Assembly: GCA_003537575.1 (NCBI GenBank)
Contig: DPRS01000047.1
Coordinates: 55,063 to 119,062, forward strand
Direction: 5' to 3'
DNA length: 64,000 nt
DNA from: Oxalobacteraceae bacterium
Lineage (GTDB): Bacteria; Pseudomonadota; Gammaproteobacteria; Burkholderiales; Burkholderiaceae_D
The notes under the pieces were generated by a model that did not search any database, was not told the origin of the DNA, and worked only from the letters and a program-made list of their open reading frames with translations. Shown in pieces: positions 55,807 to 63,253 of this stretch. Position numbers and translations under genes: made by a program. How positions within the stretch are numbered: position 1 is the first letter of the stretch; every line of letters starts with the position of its first letter.

Positions 55807-55820
55807 TTGATCCAAATCAA
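55807..55820 (+). promoter_or_regulatory. perfect FNR/Anr-type box
   Basis: TTGAT-CCAA-ATCAA matches the consensus TTGAT-N4-ATCAA exactly. It lies 58 bp before the ATG of the 48-residue DUF3149 gene. If it is a class II site, transcription would start near 55855. Confidence 0.75.
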
Positions 55821-55878
55821 ATAACCCTTATTCCAGCAAGGGCATATTGAAACTTTACAACCTCAGTGAGTGACGGCC

Positions 55879-56025
55879 ATGAAATTGTTAATTGACCTCT
55901 TTTCGACCGACTATGGCTTGATGAGCATTACCGGGATTGCAATCATGCTAGGGATGGGTGTGTTTTTCATCCGTTACTTCCTGCGCAAGATGGAAGAAGA
56001 CACGCGCGCCAACGAAGGGAAATAG
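55879..56025 (+). CDS. DUF3149 small membrane protein, 48 residues
   Basis: Starts MKLLIDLFSTDYGLMSITG and ends RKMEEDTRANEGK. One hydrophobic helix (ITGIAIMLGMGVFFIRYFL) followed by a charged tail matches the DUF3149 family, whose function is unknown. The perfect FNR-type box upstream suggests low-oxygen induction, so a small subunit or assembly aid of a respiratory complex is one idea. The frame was read directly from the sequence; there is no Shine-Dalgarno beyond GTGACGG. Confidence 0.75.
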   Translation: MKLLIDLFSTDYGLMSITGIAIMLGMGVFFIRYFLRKMEEDTRANEGK

Positions 56026-56103
56026 GCGCCGCGCCAGTTTTCTCGTCAACGGCTATGCCAAGGGCATGGTCATGGCTCGTGAGCGGCCACTATGTGCAAG
56101 CGC

Positions 56104-56952
56104 CTATTCTGCCATCAGCATGCGGCGCTGGCGTTCCTCTTCTTCTTTTTCCGCCAGGTGGATCGCCTGCATCACCGCGCCGACATCGGCCGGCCGCTGA
56201 TTTTCCTTGATCCGCCCGGTGAGGATTGTATCGGGCTTGAGCAAACCCGCCTGGTACAAGCCCCAGATTTCCTTGCCGTATTTTGACGTGGAAAGTTGTG
56301 GGGCAAAGCGGCTGAAATAAGCGGCGAGATTGTCGACGTCGCGCTCCAGCATGGTGCCGGCATTGTTGTTGCCTGCCGCATCGACGGCCTGCGGCAGATC
56401 GATGATCACCGGCCCCAGCGCATCAACCAGGATATTGTATTCGGACAGGTCGCCATGCACGACGCCGGCGCACAGCATCAGCACCACCTGGCGTAGCAGT
56501 TGCGCATGGTAGTCGAGCGCGGTTGCCTCGGTCAGTTCAACATCGTTCAGGCGCGGCGCCGCATTGCCCTCGGCATCCGTCACCAGTTCCATCAGCAGCA
56601 CGCCCTCGAAGCAGATAAAGGGTTTGGGCACGCGCACGCCGGCCGCAGCCAGCCGGTACAGCGCATCGACTTCGGCATTCTGCCAGGCTTCTTCCGCCAT
56701 CTGGCGGCCGTAACGGCTGCCCTTTTCCATGGCGCGGGCCTGGCGGCTATTCTTCACGCGCCGGCCTTCCTGGTACGACACCGCCTGATGAAAGCTGCGC
56801 TGCGTGGCTTCCTTGTAGACCTTGGCGCAACGCACCTCGTCGCCGCAGCGCACGACGTACACGGTCGCTTCCTTGCCGCTCATGAGCTGGCGCAGCACCG
56901 TGTCCACCATGCCTTCGTCGATCAGGGGCTGCAGGCGTTTGGGCGGTTTCAT
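56104..56952 (-). CDS. RIO1-family atypical protein kinase
   Basis: A 282-residue cytoplasmic kinase. The ATP loop is SGKEATVYVVR, the Lys is in RCAKVYKE, the catalytic loop is VHGDLSEYNIL, and the metal-binding loop is VIIDLPQAVD. It resembles the PA4780-type branch of proteobacteria. The target is unknown. The downstream gene order on this strand has none close. An 82-residue unknown gene lies 39 bp upstream on the same strand. Confidence 0.88.
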   Translation of the reverse strand: MKPPKRLQPLIDEGMVDTVLRQLMSGKEATVYVVRCGDEVRCAKVYKEATQRSFHQAVSYQEGRRVKNSRQARAMEKGSRYGRQMAEEAWQNAEVDALYRLAAAGVRVPKPFICFEGVLLMELVTDAEGNAAPRLNDVELTEATALDYHAQLLRQVVLMLCAGVVHGDLSEYNILVDALGPVIIDLPQAVDAAGNNNAGTMLERDVDNLAAYFSRFAPQLSTSKYGKEIWGLYQAGLLKPDTILTGRIKENQRPADVGAVMQAIHLAEKEEEERQRRMLMAE

Positions 56953-56991
56953 GGGTGGAGTGCCCGATGTTGTGCGATGGCGTCGGTCAGA

Positions 56992-57240
56992 TCATTCCTT
57001 GCCGAGCGCGTAAGTGACATCTTCGCTTTCGACCATGTCCAGGACTTCGTTCAGGAAGTCTTCGTCATCCGTGCTGGTCCAGGTTTCTTCAGGATCCGCG
57101 GCCAGCAAGGGTTCAAACGTCAGGTCGAGGAATTGATTGTTCGGCAGCTTGATTACATCCACGCCGGTGGAAGTTTTCACGAGTTCCCAATCGTCGGGAA
57201 TGGACATTTCCAGCTTCATGGTGACGGAGAGTTTTTTCAT
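56992..57240 (-). CDS. conserved-looking hypothetical protein, 82 residues
   Basis: A small acidic protein (KKLSVTMKLEMSIPDDWELVKTSTGVDVIKLPN; ETWTSTDDEDFLNEVLDMVESEDVTYALG). No membrane segment or known domain. The regular alpha/beta pattern and position upstream of the RIO kinase, with 39 bp between, suggest a transcription unit. Function unknown. Confidence 0.6.
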   Translation of the reverse strand: MKKLSVTMKLEMSIPDDWELVKTSTGVDVIKLPNNQFLDLTFEPLLAADPEETWTSTDDEDFLNEVLDMVESEDVTYALGKE

Positions 57241-57501
57241 TGGGCGGCTTTCTATTGCTGATTTGGTGAAGTGAGGGGTGACAGGGTACTACAGCTCAGG
57301 ATTTTCCGAGCAGCTTAGGCTGAGATTGCAATTGTTGCGCCTCCAGGTCGCTGGCATGTTGATAAGCTAAAGCCGATATCTGCAATTTATAAGCAGAAGC
57401 CGATTTTCCGGATTACAGGCCAGTACTTGTAAATTCACATAATTTAATTTACCAAAAGTAACTATCAAATAGTAATATTCCATAGCGTCCAAGAGAAAAT
57501 T
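57241..57501. other. AT-rich gap before an accessory patch
   Basis: No supported gene. The composition becomes clearly more AT-rich than the flanks, as at the edge of transferred or decaying DNA. Confidence 0.4.
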
Positions 57502-57639
57502 ATGGCAACACTCATCCCTGCAATCGGCGCATGCAAGTCCCGCATGACTGGCGGCGAAAAGCGTCTGGCCGAGCGGATCGACGACAAGCCTTCGCTTCAA
57601 TTGTTTGATTTTCTTGCAATGAAGTCCTGGTACCACTAG
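57502..57639 (+). pseudogene. truncated N-terminus of a NERD-domain helicase gene
   Basis: A 45-residue frame starting MATLIPAIGACKSRMTGGEKRLAERIDDK. The start and the GEKRLAER block closely recall the first residues of NERD (nuclease-related) DEAD/DEAH helicases, which normally run to several hundred residues. The frame stops after about 45 residues (KSWYH) with nothing recognisable behind it, so this is probably a deletion remnant. The similarity is from memory of the family and needs a search. Confidence 0.5.
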
Positions 57640-57652
57640 CGATCCGTAATCG

Positions 57653-58516
57653 ATGCATAACCGCACAAACACAGTTCATAATTCATGTCGGGTCATTGTC
57701 CCACCTCAGCTGGCGTTGCTGCCACTCGTCAGGAATTTTATGTACGGCGGTTTCGACTCTCTTAACGTTCATCTGCCGGCGAGCGCCGACCCACAGCTTG
57801 TGATCTATCTGAGCGGTGAGGGCATATTGTTACGGGATAAAGGCCAAACCAATAAGCTTCCGCTGGCGTTTGTTACCGGGCCATTGCTTGCGCCGCGCCG
57901 GTTTCGAGTGGCACCTGGAAGCTTCTTCATTTCCGCCACCTTCCGACCGTCCGGATTTCTTCGATGCTTTGGCATACCAGTGAACTTCCTGGGTCCGGAC
58001 GCAGTGCCGCTTGAGGACCTGCTGCCCCCGCTAGACGTTGTCCCGCTTCTGGAGCGACTGCACGAGGCGAAGCATATCCAGAATTTGGTTGAGACACTGG
58101 AGGCTTTCCTTCTGCAGAAACGAATGCTGCGTGAGCGCGAGCCGCCATTTCTGCCTGCAATGCCTGTTGAGCGTCTACTGCAGCCGACCAGCGAACTTGC
58201 GGCTCACCTTGAGCTGAGTACGCGACAGCTTGAGCGACGATTCCTGATGCATCACGGAGTGCCGCTGCGCGACTATCGCAGGCTAGCCCGGTTTTCAATA
58301 GTGCTTCCTATGCTAATGGGTAGTCAGCCGGCCACAAGCATGCTGTCTGCAGCTGCACTGGAGGCAGGCTACGTGGACCAGCCGCACTTTACCCGTGATT
58401 TCCGGCAGTTCGTCGGGGATACGCCTGCAAGTTTCCTCAGGAGACGGTTCGACAGCGAGTCGGGCTACGGATTCTGGCAATTCAATAAAAAGGAGTTGCA
58501 GGCGTTTGTCAGCTAG
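57653..58516 (+). CDS. AraC-family transcriptional regulator
   Basis: A 287-residue regulator. The N-terminal 190 residues are a ligand-binding-type domain of the DUF6597 sort (PPQLALLPLVRNFMYGGFD; LPLAFVTGPLLAPRRFRVAPGSFFISATFRPSGF). The C-terminal HTH has ELAAHLELSTRQLERRFLMHHGVPLRDYRRLARF and AALEAGYVDQPHFTRDFRQFVGDTPASFLRR. It is in an accessory patch next to an orphan nuoB; a direct regulatory link is possible but unproven. The ligand is unknown. Confidence 0.85.
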   Translation: MHNRTNTVHNSCRVIVPPQLALLPLVRNFMYGGFDSLNVHLPASADPQLVIYLSGEGILLRDKGQTNKLPLAFVTGPLLAPRRFRVAPGSFFISATFRPSGFLRCFGIPVNFLGPDAVPLEDLLPPLDVVPLLERLHEAKHIQNLVETLEAFLLQKRMLREREPPFLPAMPVERLLQPTSELAAHLELSTRQLERRFLMHHGVPLRDYRRLARFSIVLPMLMGSQPATSMLSAAALEAGYVDQPHFTRDFRQFVGDTPASFLRRRFDSESGYGFWQFNKKELQAFVS

Positions 58517-58610
58517 GTTCGGTAGTGCAGACTATCGGCGATGTCGTGTCGGTACAAGACACGCCTTCCGCATCGGCGTATCGTCGCAGGCACTTAAATG
58601 GGAGCATGCG

Positions 58611-59087
58611 ATGAAAGACACTGCACTGGAAGGCCAAAGTTATCTGCTTACGAATGTGGATACCCTGCTAGCCCAAGCGCGCAGCAACAGTATCTGGTAT
58701 CTATCCTTTGGCCTGGCTTGCTGCGCGGTGGAGATGATGCATGCCGCCGCGTCGCGTTATGACATGGACCGTTTTGGGATCATGCCGCGCGCCAGCCCTC
58801 GGCAGGCCGACCTGATGATCGTCGCCGGCACGCTTACGAACAAAATGGCGGTCGCTCTCCGCAAAGTGTATGACCAGATGCCAGATCCGAAATACGTAAT
58901 TTCGATGGGCTCCTGCGCGAATGGCGGTGGGTATTACCATTACTCGTATTCCGTGGTGAGAGGCTGCGACCGGATCATTCCCGTTGATGTGTACATCCCT
59001 GGTTGCCCGCCCACGGCAGAGGCACTGATCTATGGAATTGTGCAGTTGCAGAAAAAACTGCAGCGCCGGCGCAGCTTCGAGCGTTGA
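58611..59087 (+). CDS. orphan NADH-quinone oxidoreductase subunit B (NuoB-like)
   Basis: A 158-residue protein with all four N2 iron-sulfur ligands: C37 and C38 (GLACCAVEMMHA), C102 (MGSCANGGG) and C132 (YIPGCPPTAEAL). The core is therefore intact, yet no other Complex I gene lies in the window. It begins after GGGAGCATGCG. Main-locus NuoB is usually embedded between nuoA and nuoC; this copy is solitary, beside an AraC regulator. It could replace the main subunit under some condition or be a redox-sensor paralogue; both are inference. Confidence 0.85.
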   Translation: MKDTALEGQSYLLTNVDTLLAQARSNSIWYLSFGLACCAVEMMHAAASRYDMDRFGIMPRASPRQADLMIVAGTLTNKMAVALRKVYDQMPDPKYVISMGSCANGGGYYHYSYSVVRGCDRIIPVDVYIPGCPPTAEALIYGIVQLQKKLQRRRSFER

Positions 59088-59323
59088 GGCATGCGGAGTT
59101 TTTACGTGCATGGTTAATGGACGGCTTTTAGATCGAGACACCTTACTCACACTACTCACACGGTTTGGAGCCGGCCGCTGCTCATGCCTGACTGCTGCGA
59201 CCGACGTCAGGTCGACTCCTCTCGATTCTCTGGGATGTTTCTTCTGTTCCCCTGCAACTTCCCTCAACGCCCTTGATCAATTTGAAAGGGGCTGAGCCAA
59301 GTTCGTTACCGGAGGTGAAACTT

Positions 59324-59756
59324 ATGGTCCATCAAATGATTAATGGAACGTATCGTCAAACCAATCTGCCGAACGAGTCGCCAGAATATCTGGCAAAGCG
59401 CGAGGAACTGCGATTGGCAGAAATTGAATTGATGAGGCAACGCGAGCGATGCGCAGAACTGAGGCTGGCACAAACTGCGTCTGTTGAGCGCCGGCGACAG
59501 CACTTTTAAGTACGATCTCGGCAGCGAGGATCGCGAAGGAAATCAAGATTCGACCATTTCGGTTTTCACTAGAGACAGTGAGGGCACGTTGCGACATTTT
59601 TACAGTGTCCATCCATGGCTGGCCGAAGACATCGAAGAGCGCGGCATCGATGAGTTCAACCCTATTTGGAATGTACTGGACCTGACGCCGCAGGGACGCG
59701 GGGATTGGGCGGCATCGCTTGAATACGGGACAAGGGTCCAGGCGCCGTGCGGCTGA
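59324..59756 (+). pseudogene. broken DUF899 (thioredoxin-like) gene
   Basis: GGAGG sits 8 nt before an ATG opening a 61-residue frame with NESPEYLAKREELRLAEIELMRQRE, the usual N-terminus of DUF899 proteins. From about 59490 another frame reads SAGDSTFKYDLGSEDREGN and ISVFTRDSEGTLRHFYSVHPW, ending NVLDLTPQGRGDWAASLEYG, the typical C-terminus. The central thioredoxin-like part (about 100-150 residues) is gone and the reading frame shifts at the join. A deletion with frameshift explains this. Confidence 0.65.
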
Positions 59757-59880
59757 GGAAGTGGCGGCTTTCGATGGCTCCTGTCAGCAGCACGGCGACC
59801 TGACTTGCTTGTGCCAAGCGAACCATGACAATACTTCAATGTCGAATTGGCTTTTAGGCCAAATGACAACGGAGATTAAT

Positions 59881-60420
59881 ATGCTTGGAAGAATTTTGAC
59901 TGTTGCAGCAGTAGCCGCCGGTGGCGTGATCCTGTCAAAAGCCATGAAGCGAAGCCGCTCAGGAGAACTGTCCACCGTGACAGAATCGATTGAAGTCAAT
60001 GTGCCGGTCAGCACTGCCTATAACCAGTTTACGCAGTTCGAAGAATTTCCTCAATTCATGAGCAGCGTGCAGGAAATAAGGCAGCTGACTGATACCAGAC
60101 TCCACTGGCGCGCGACCGTGGCAGGCATGGAAAAGGAATGGGATGCCGAGATCACTGAACAAATCCCGGATCGGCGTATCGCATGGCGCAGCATCTCGGG
60201 TGTGGCCAATGAAGGCATCGTCACTTTCGACCCGGTGTCGGACGACCGTACCCGCATCACGCTGCAGATGAGCTACCTGCCTGAGAGCATGACGGAGGAA
60301 GTCGGCGACTCCTTCGGTGCGGTGAAGCTACAGGCCAAGGAAAACCTGCGCAAGTTCAAGAAGCTGCTGGAGAATCGCGGCGTCGAGACCGGAGCATGGC
60401 GCGGTACCGTGGCGCACTGA
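59881..60420 (+). CDS. SRPBCC-family membrane-anchored protein (polyketide-cyclase/dehydrase-like)
   Basis: A 179-residue protein. A single N-terminal helix (ILTVAAVAAGGVILSKAMKRS) anchors it; the rest is the START-like fold (VTESIEVNVPVSTAYNQFTQFEEFPQFMSSVQEIRQL; GVANEGIVTFDPVSDDRTRITLQMSY). GGAG lies 7 nt before the ATG at 59881, fixing the start over longer frames. The group often has stress- or osmotically linked expression. The ligand is unknown. Confidence 0.85.
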   Translation: MLGRILTVAAVAAGGVILSKAMKRSRSGELSTVTESIEVNVPVSTAYNQFTQFEEFPQFMSSVQEIRQLTDTRLHWRATVAGMEKEWDAEITEQIPDRRIAWRSISGVANEGIVTFDPVSDDRTRITLQMSYLPESMTEEVGDSFGAVKLQAKENLRKFKKLLENRGVETGAWRGTVAH

Positions 60421-60465
60421 GCATTTTCTCCTGGAAGCCGTCACGCCGGGACGGCGTAATCCTTG

Positions 60466-60502
60466 AAGCTTTCCGATTCAGCTGACGCAATTCGGAAAGC
60501 TT
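60466..60502. repeat. inverted repeat between SRPBCC and cupin genes
   Basis: AAGCTTTCCGA (60466-60476) and TCGGAAAGCTT (60492-60502) are exact inverted copies, 15-nt loop. ACGCCG-GGA-CGGCGT (60443-60457) precedes it. No T-tract follows, so it may be an operator or weak terminator. Confidence 0.5.
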
Positions 60503-60671
60503 TGTCATCTGTAGGCATGACATGCAAGCTGCTAACCAACCCGGGAGGCGAACACTCGCATAAAAATCCCGCCTTGCTTTAACTTGGTGGCCACCAGAGG
60601 TTCGAATGTGCTAAAAAATAAGTAATAATCGGGGATCGCAAAATTTCAACTGAATATCAAAGACATCCCCC

Positions 60672-61055
60672 ATGACCACCTTCAAGAAAACCATCCTCTA
60701 CACCGACACCGACGGCCGCGCCAGATTCCGCGAAGAAGACCTGCCGCTGCCCGAAGGCACGCCGCAAACCATGCTCTCCGCCCTGTACCCCTCTTCCGGC
60801 TACCAGCTGCGCCATAGCCCGGTCGGCTTCCGCAGCCAGTTCCATTGCACCACCTCGCCGCAATGGCTGTTCGTCCTGAGCGGCCAGATGGAAATCGGCC
60901 TGCAGGATGGCACTTCGCGTATCTTCGGCCCCGGCGAGCATTTTTACTCGGACGATACCTTGCCCGCAGGCGCGACCTTCGATCCCGCCGTGCACGGCCA
61001 CTGGAGCCGGCAGGTGGGCGACAACCCGCTGGTGACCCTGTTCGTCCGCACCTAG
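60672..61055 (+). CDS. cupin-domain protein
   Basis: A 127-residue double-stranded beta-helix protein. FHCTTSPQWLFVLSGQMEIGLQDGTSRIFGPGEHFYSDDTLPAGATFDPAVHGHWSRQVGD contains the cupin core; the His residues and the Glu of FGPGEHFY are the expected metal ligands. No partner domain. It lies alone, convergent with the helicase. The reaction is unknown. Confidence 0.82.
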   Translation: MTTFKKTILYTDTDGRARFREEDLPLPEGTPQTMLSALYPSSGYQLRHSPVGFRSQFHCTTSPQWLFVLSGQMEIGLQDGTSRIFGPGEHFYSDDTLPAGATFDPAVHGHWSRQVGDNPLVTLFVRT

Positions 61056-61090
61056 AATCAAGCTGCCGCATAAACCAGGCCGCCGTGCCG

Positions 61091-63064
61091 CTATCTGTCC
61101 CTTCTGCTGCCGCGCCTGCGCACGGCGGCATTCTGCGCCTGCAGCATCGCATCGACCCGGTCCGACGCCGCGCGCGCCAGTTCATGCGCCAGTTCGCCGT
61201 CGGGAAAATGTTCCGGAATGCGGAAACTCAGCCAGGCATAGGCGGAATACATGCGGCAGGTATCCTCGACTTCCTGCAGGTTCTGCCGCACCAGGTCATA
61301 CGGATCGCGCTGCAGCGTGCAGGTTTTTCTCTTGGCCAGGGCGCGCGCCCAGTTTTCCCATACGCTGTGCAGGGAGGGAATCCGGGACGAGATGGGCACC
61401 AGCGACAGGGTGAATTTTTCCGCCACTGACAGCGCCAGCGTATCGAGCCACAAGGCGCGCTCCATCTGTTCGTCGGTGATGCGCGGATAGAAGAAACCGT
61501 CGGGTACGTCGATATTGTGCACGAAGCGCTTGAACAGGCGCGTCAGCGATTGCTCGCCGGTGACGGAAGATATCCGGTGCAGGTGCTCGATCGACGGCGC
61601 CACGGCAAAGCCGCTTGCCGGCACCGGCGGAATCTTTTCCTTCATCAGGGAACGCATGACCTGATGGGTATCGTCGTCGAAGCCGGCGACGAAGCCTTCC
61701 TCGTGCACGCCGAAGCGTCCGGCCCGCCCGACGATCTGCCGGGCCAGCGCGATCGGCACTTCTTCCTCTTCCACGCCATTGAATTTCACATAGGTGGTCA
61801 TCACCACGCGCTCTATCGGCAGGTTCAATCCCATCGCAATCGCATCGGTGCCGACCACGATATCGGCGCTGCCATCGCGAAAGCGCGCCGCCTGGGCCTG
61901 GCGCACTTCGGGCGAGAGGTTGCCGTAGATGGTGGCCACCGAATGCCCCTGCTCGGCGATCATGTCGCGCCACATCAGCACATCGCGTCGCGAAAAGGCG
62001 ATCACAGCGTCGCCGCGCCGCAGGTTGCGCAATTTCCTGACCGGCCCCGCTTCCATTGCGAGCGGCGCCTTGCGTTTCAGGACATGCACTTCCAGCGGAC
62101 ATTCCAGTCGCTCGGCCAGCGCTTCGACCGCGCGCCGCGCTTCCAGCGAACCAACCAGATACACCACGTTGGCCGGCGCGCCGCACACTGCCGCCGTCCA
62201 GGCCGCGCCGCGGTCGCGGTCGGCCAGCATCTGGATCTCGTCGATGACTGCCACGTCCACGCGCATGTTCGGGGCGAGCATCTCCACCGTGCTGGCCACG
62301 TGGGTGGCGTCTTCCATGATGCGGCGCTCTTCGCCGGTGATCAGGTTGACCTTGAGTTCCCGGCCATGCGGTTTCGCTTCCAGCAGGCGCTCGTAGTTTT
62401 CCAGCGCCAGCAGGCGCAAAGGCGCCAGGTAGATGCCGCTTTTGGCCTTGGCCAGCGCTTCCATCGCCTGGTGTGTCTTGCCGGAATTGGTCGGCCCCAG
62501 CAGGGCGATGAAGCGGCGCGGCATGCGTCGCGCCATCTCGAAGGAAGCCGGATATTCGGCCAGGTTGATGCTCTCGCGCGTCAGCGCCGCGTGCCGCTCT
62601 TCCTGTTGCCGTTCGACAGCGTGCGCCAGGCGCTGCTCGATACGCTCGAACACCTGCGGCGCCGGCACCGAAGACGGGCCTTCCGCCAGCGTGCCGAGAA
62701 AGGCCATGGTGTCCAGGCCGGCATCCTCGGCTTCCGCGGCGATCCTGCCGACGAAGGCGACGACGTTATGGCGCAATTCCTCCATGGCTGCGGGATGCAC
62801 GCGTTCCCGCACCAGTTCGAGCTGTCCTTCAGGTCCGAGCCGGCGCCACTTGGATGGCTTGGCCAGCACGCCGCGACCTGGCACCAGCGCATACGGCACC
62901 CGCAAGGCGCCCAGTTCGGCCACGCCGGAAAAGCGCACGACCACGGCGCCTTCCAGCTTGAGCAATTCGGCGCCGAGCTGTTGCGCAAGCAGTTCTGGCG
63001 TTTCGGCAGCCGCCATGGCTGTCTCGGCAGGAAGAGGGTTGATGGCGGAAAAATTGGTCGGCAT
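61091..63064 (-). CDS. SUV3-like DEAD/DEAH RNA helicase
   Basis: A 657-residue helicase. After a 190-residue N-terminal region it has the Suv3-type Walker A GPTNSGKT, motif II DEIQ, motif III-like LVGSLEARRAVEAL, motif VI QIVGRAGRFG, and the Suv3 C-terminal region (SVWENWARALAKRK; MYSAYAWLSFRIPEHFPDGELAHELA). Suv3 works with RNase II/PNPase-type nucleases in mitochondrial degradosomes; bacterial forms are less studied. I use ATG 63064; a TTG two codons upstream is possible. The C-terminus ends in basic residues. Confidence 0.82.
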   Translation of the reverse strand: MPTNFSAINPLPAETAMAAAETPELLAQQLGAELLKLEGAVVVRFSGVAELGALRVPYALVPGRGVLAKPSKWRRLGPEGQLELVRERVHPAAMEELRHNVVAFVGRIAAEAEDAGLDTMAFLGTLAEGPSSVPAPQVFERIEQRLAHAVERQQEERHAALTRESINLAEYPASFEMARRMPRRFIALLGPTNSGKTHQAMEALAKAKSGIYLAPLRLLALENYERLLEAKPHGRELKVNLITGEERRIMEDATHVASTVEMLAPNMRVDVAVIDEIQMLADRDRGAAWTAAVCGAPANVVYLVGSLEARRAVEALAERLECPLEVHVLKRKAPLAMEAGPVRKLRNLRRGDAVIAFSRRDVLMWRDMIAEQGHSVATIYGNLSPEVRQAQAARFRDGSADIVVGTDAIAMGLNLPIERVVMTTYVKFNGVEEEEVPIALARQIVGRAGRFGVHEEGFVAGFDDDTHQVMRSLMKEKIPPVPASGFAVAPSIEHLHRISSVTGEQSLTRLFKRFVHNIDVPDGFFYPRITDEQMERALWLDTLALSVAEKFTLSLVPISSRIPSLHSVWENWARALAKRKTCTLQRDPYDLVRQNLQEVEDTCRMYSAYAWLSFRIPEHFPDGELAHELARAASDRVDAMLQAQNAAVRRRGSRRDR

Positions 63065-63253
63065 TTTCAATATGGCAGATCAAAAGACCGAAGCCGGTTC
63101 CTGCCTTCGCTTGCAGCGGAACCGTCCTCCTGATGGCTAGGCTACACCCGGTCTGCGGATTAGTCTCCTGTTTTCCGGATTGGCACTTCTAAACTTTTTG
63201 CCAAAAAACGTGCCTTAAGTTATTTACGGCATTTCTGGATTCATGGGATTCAT

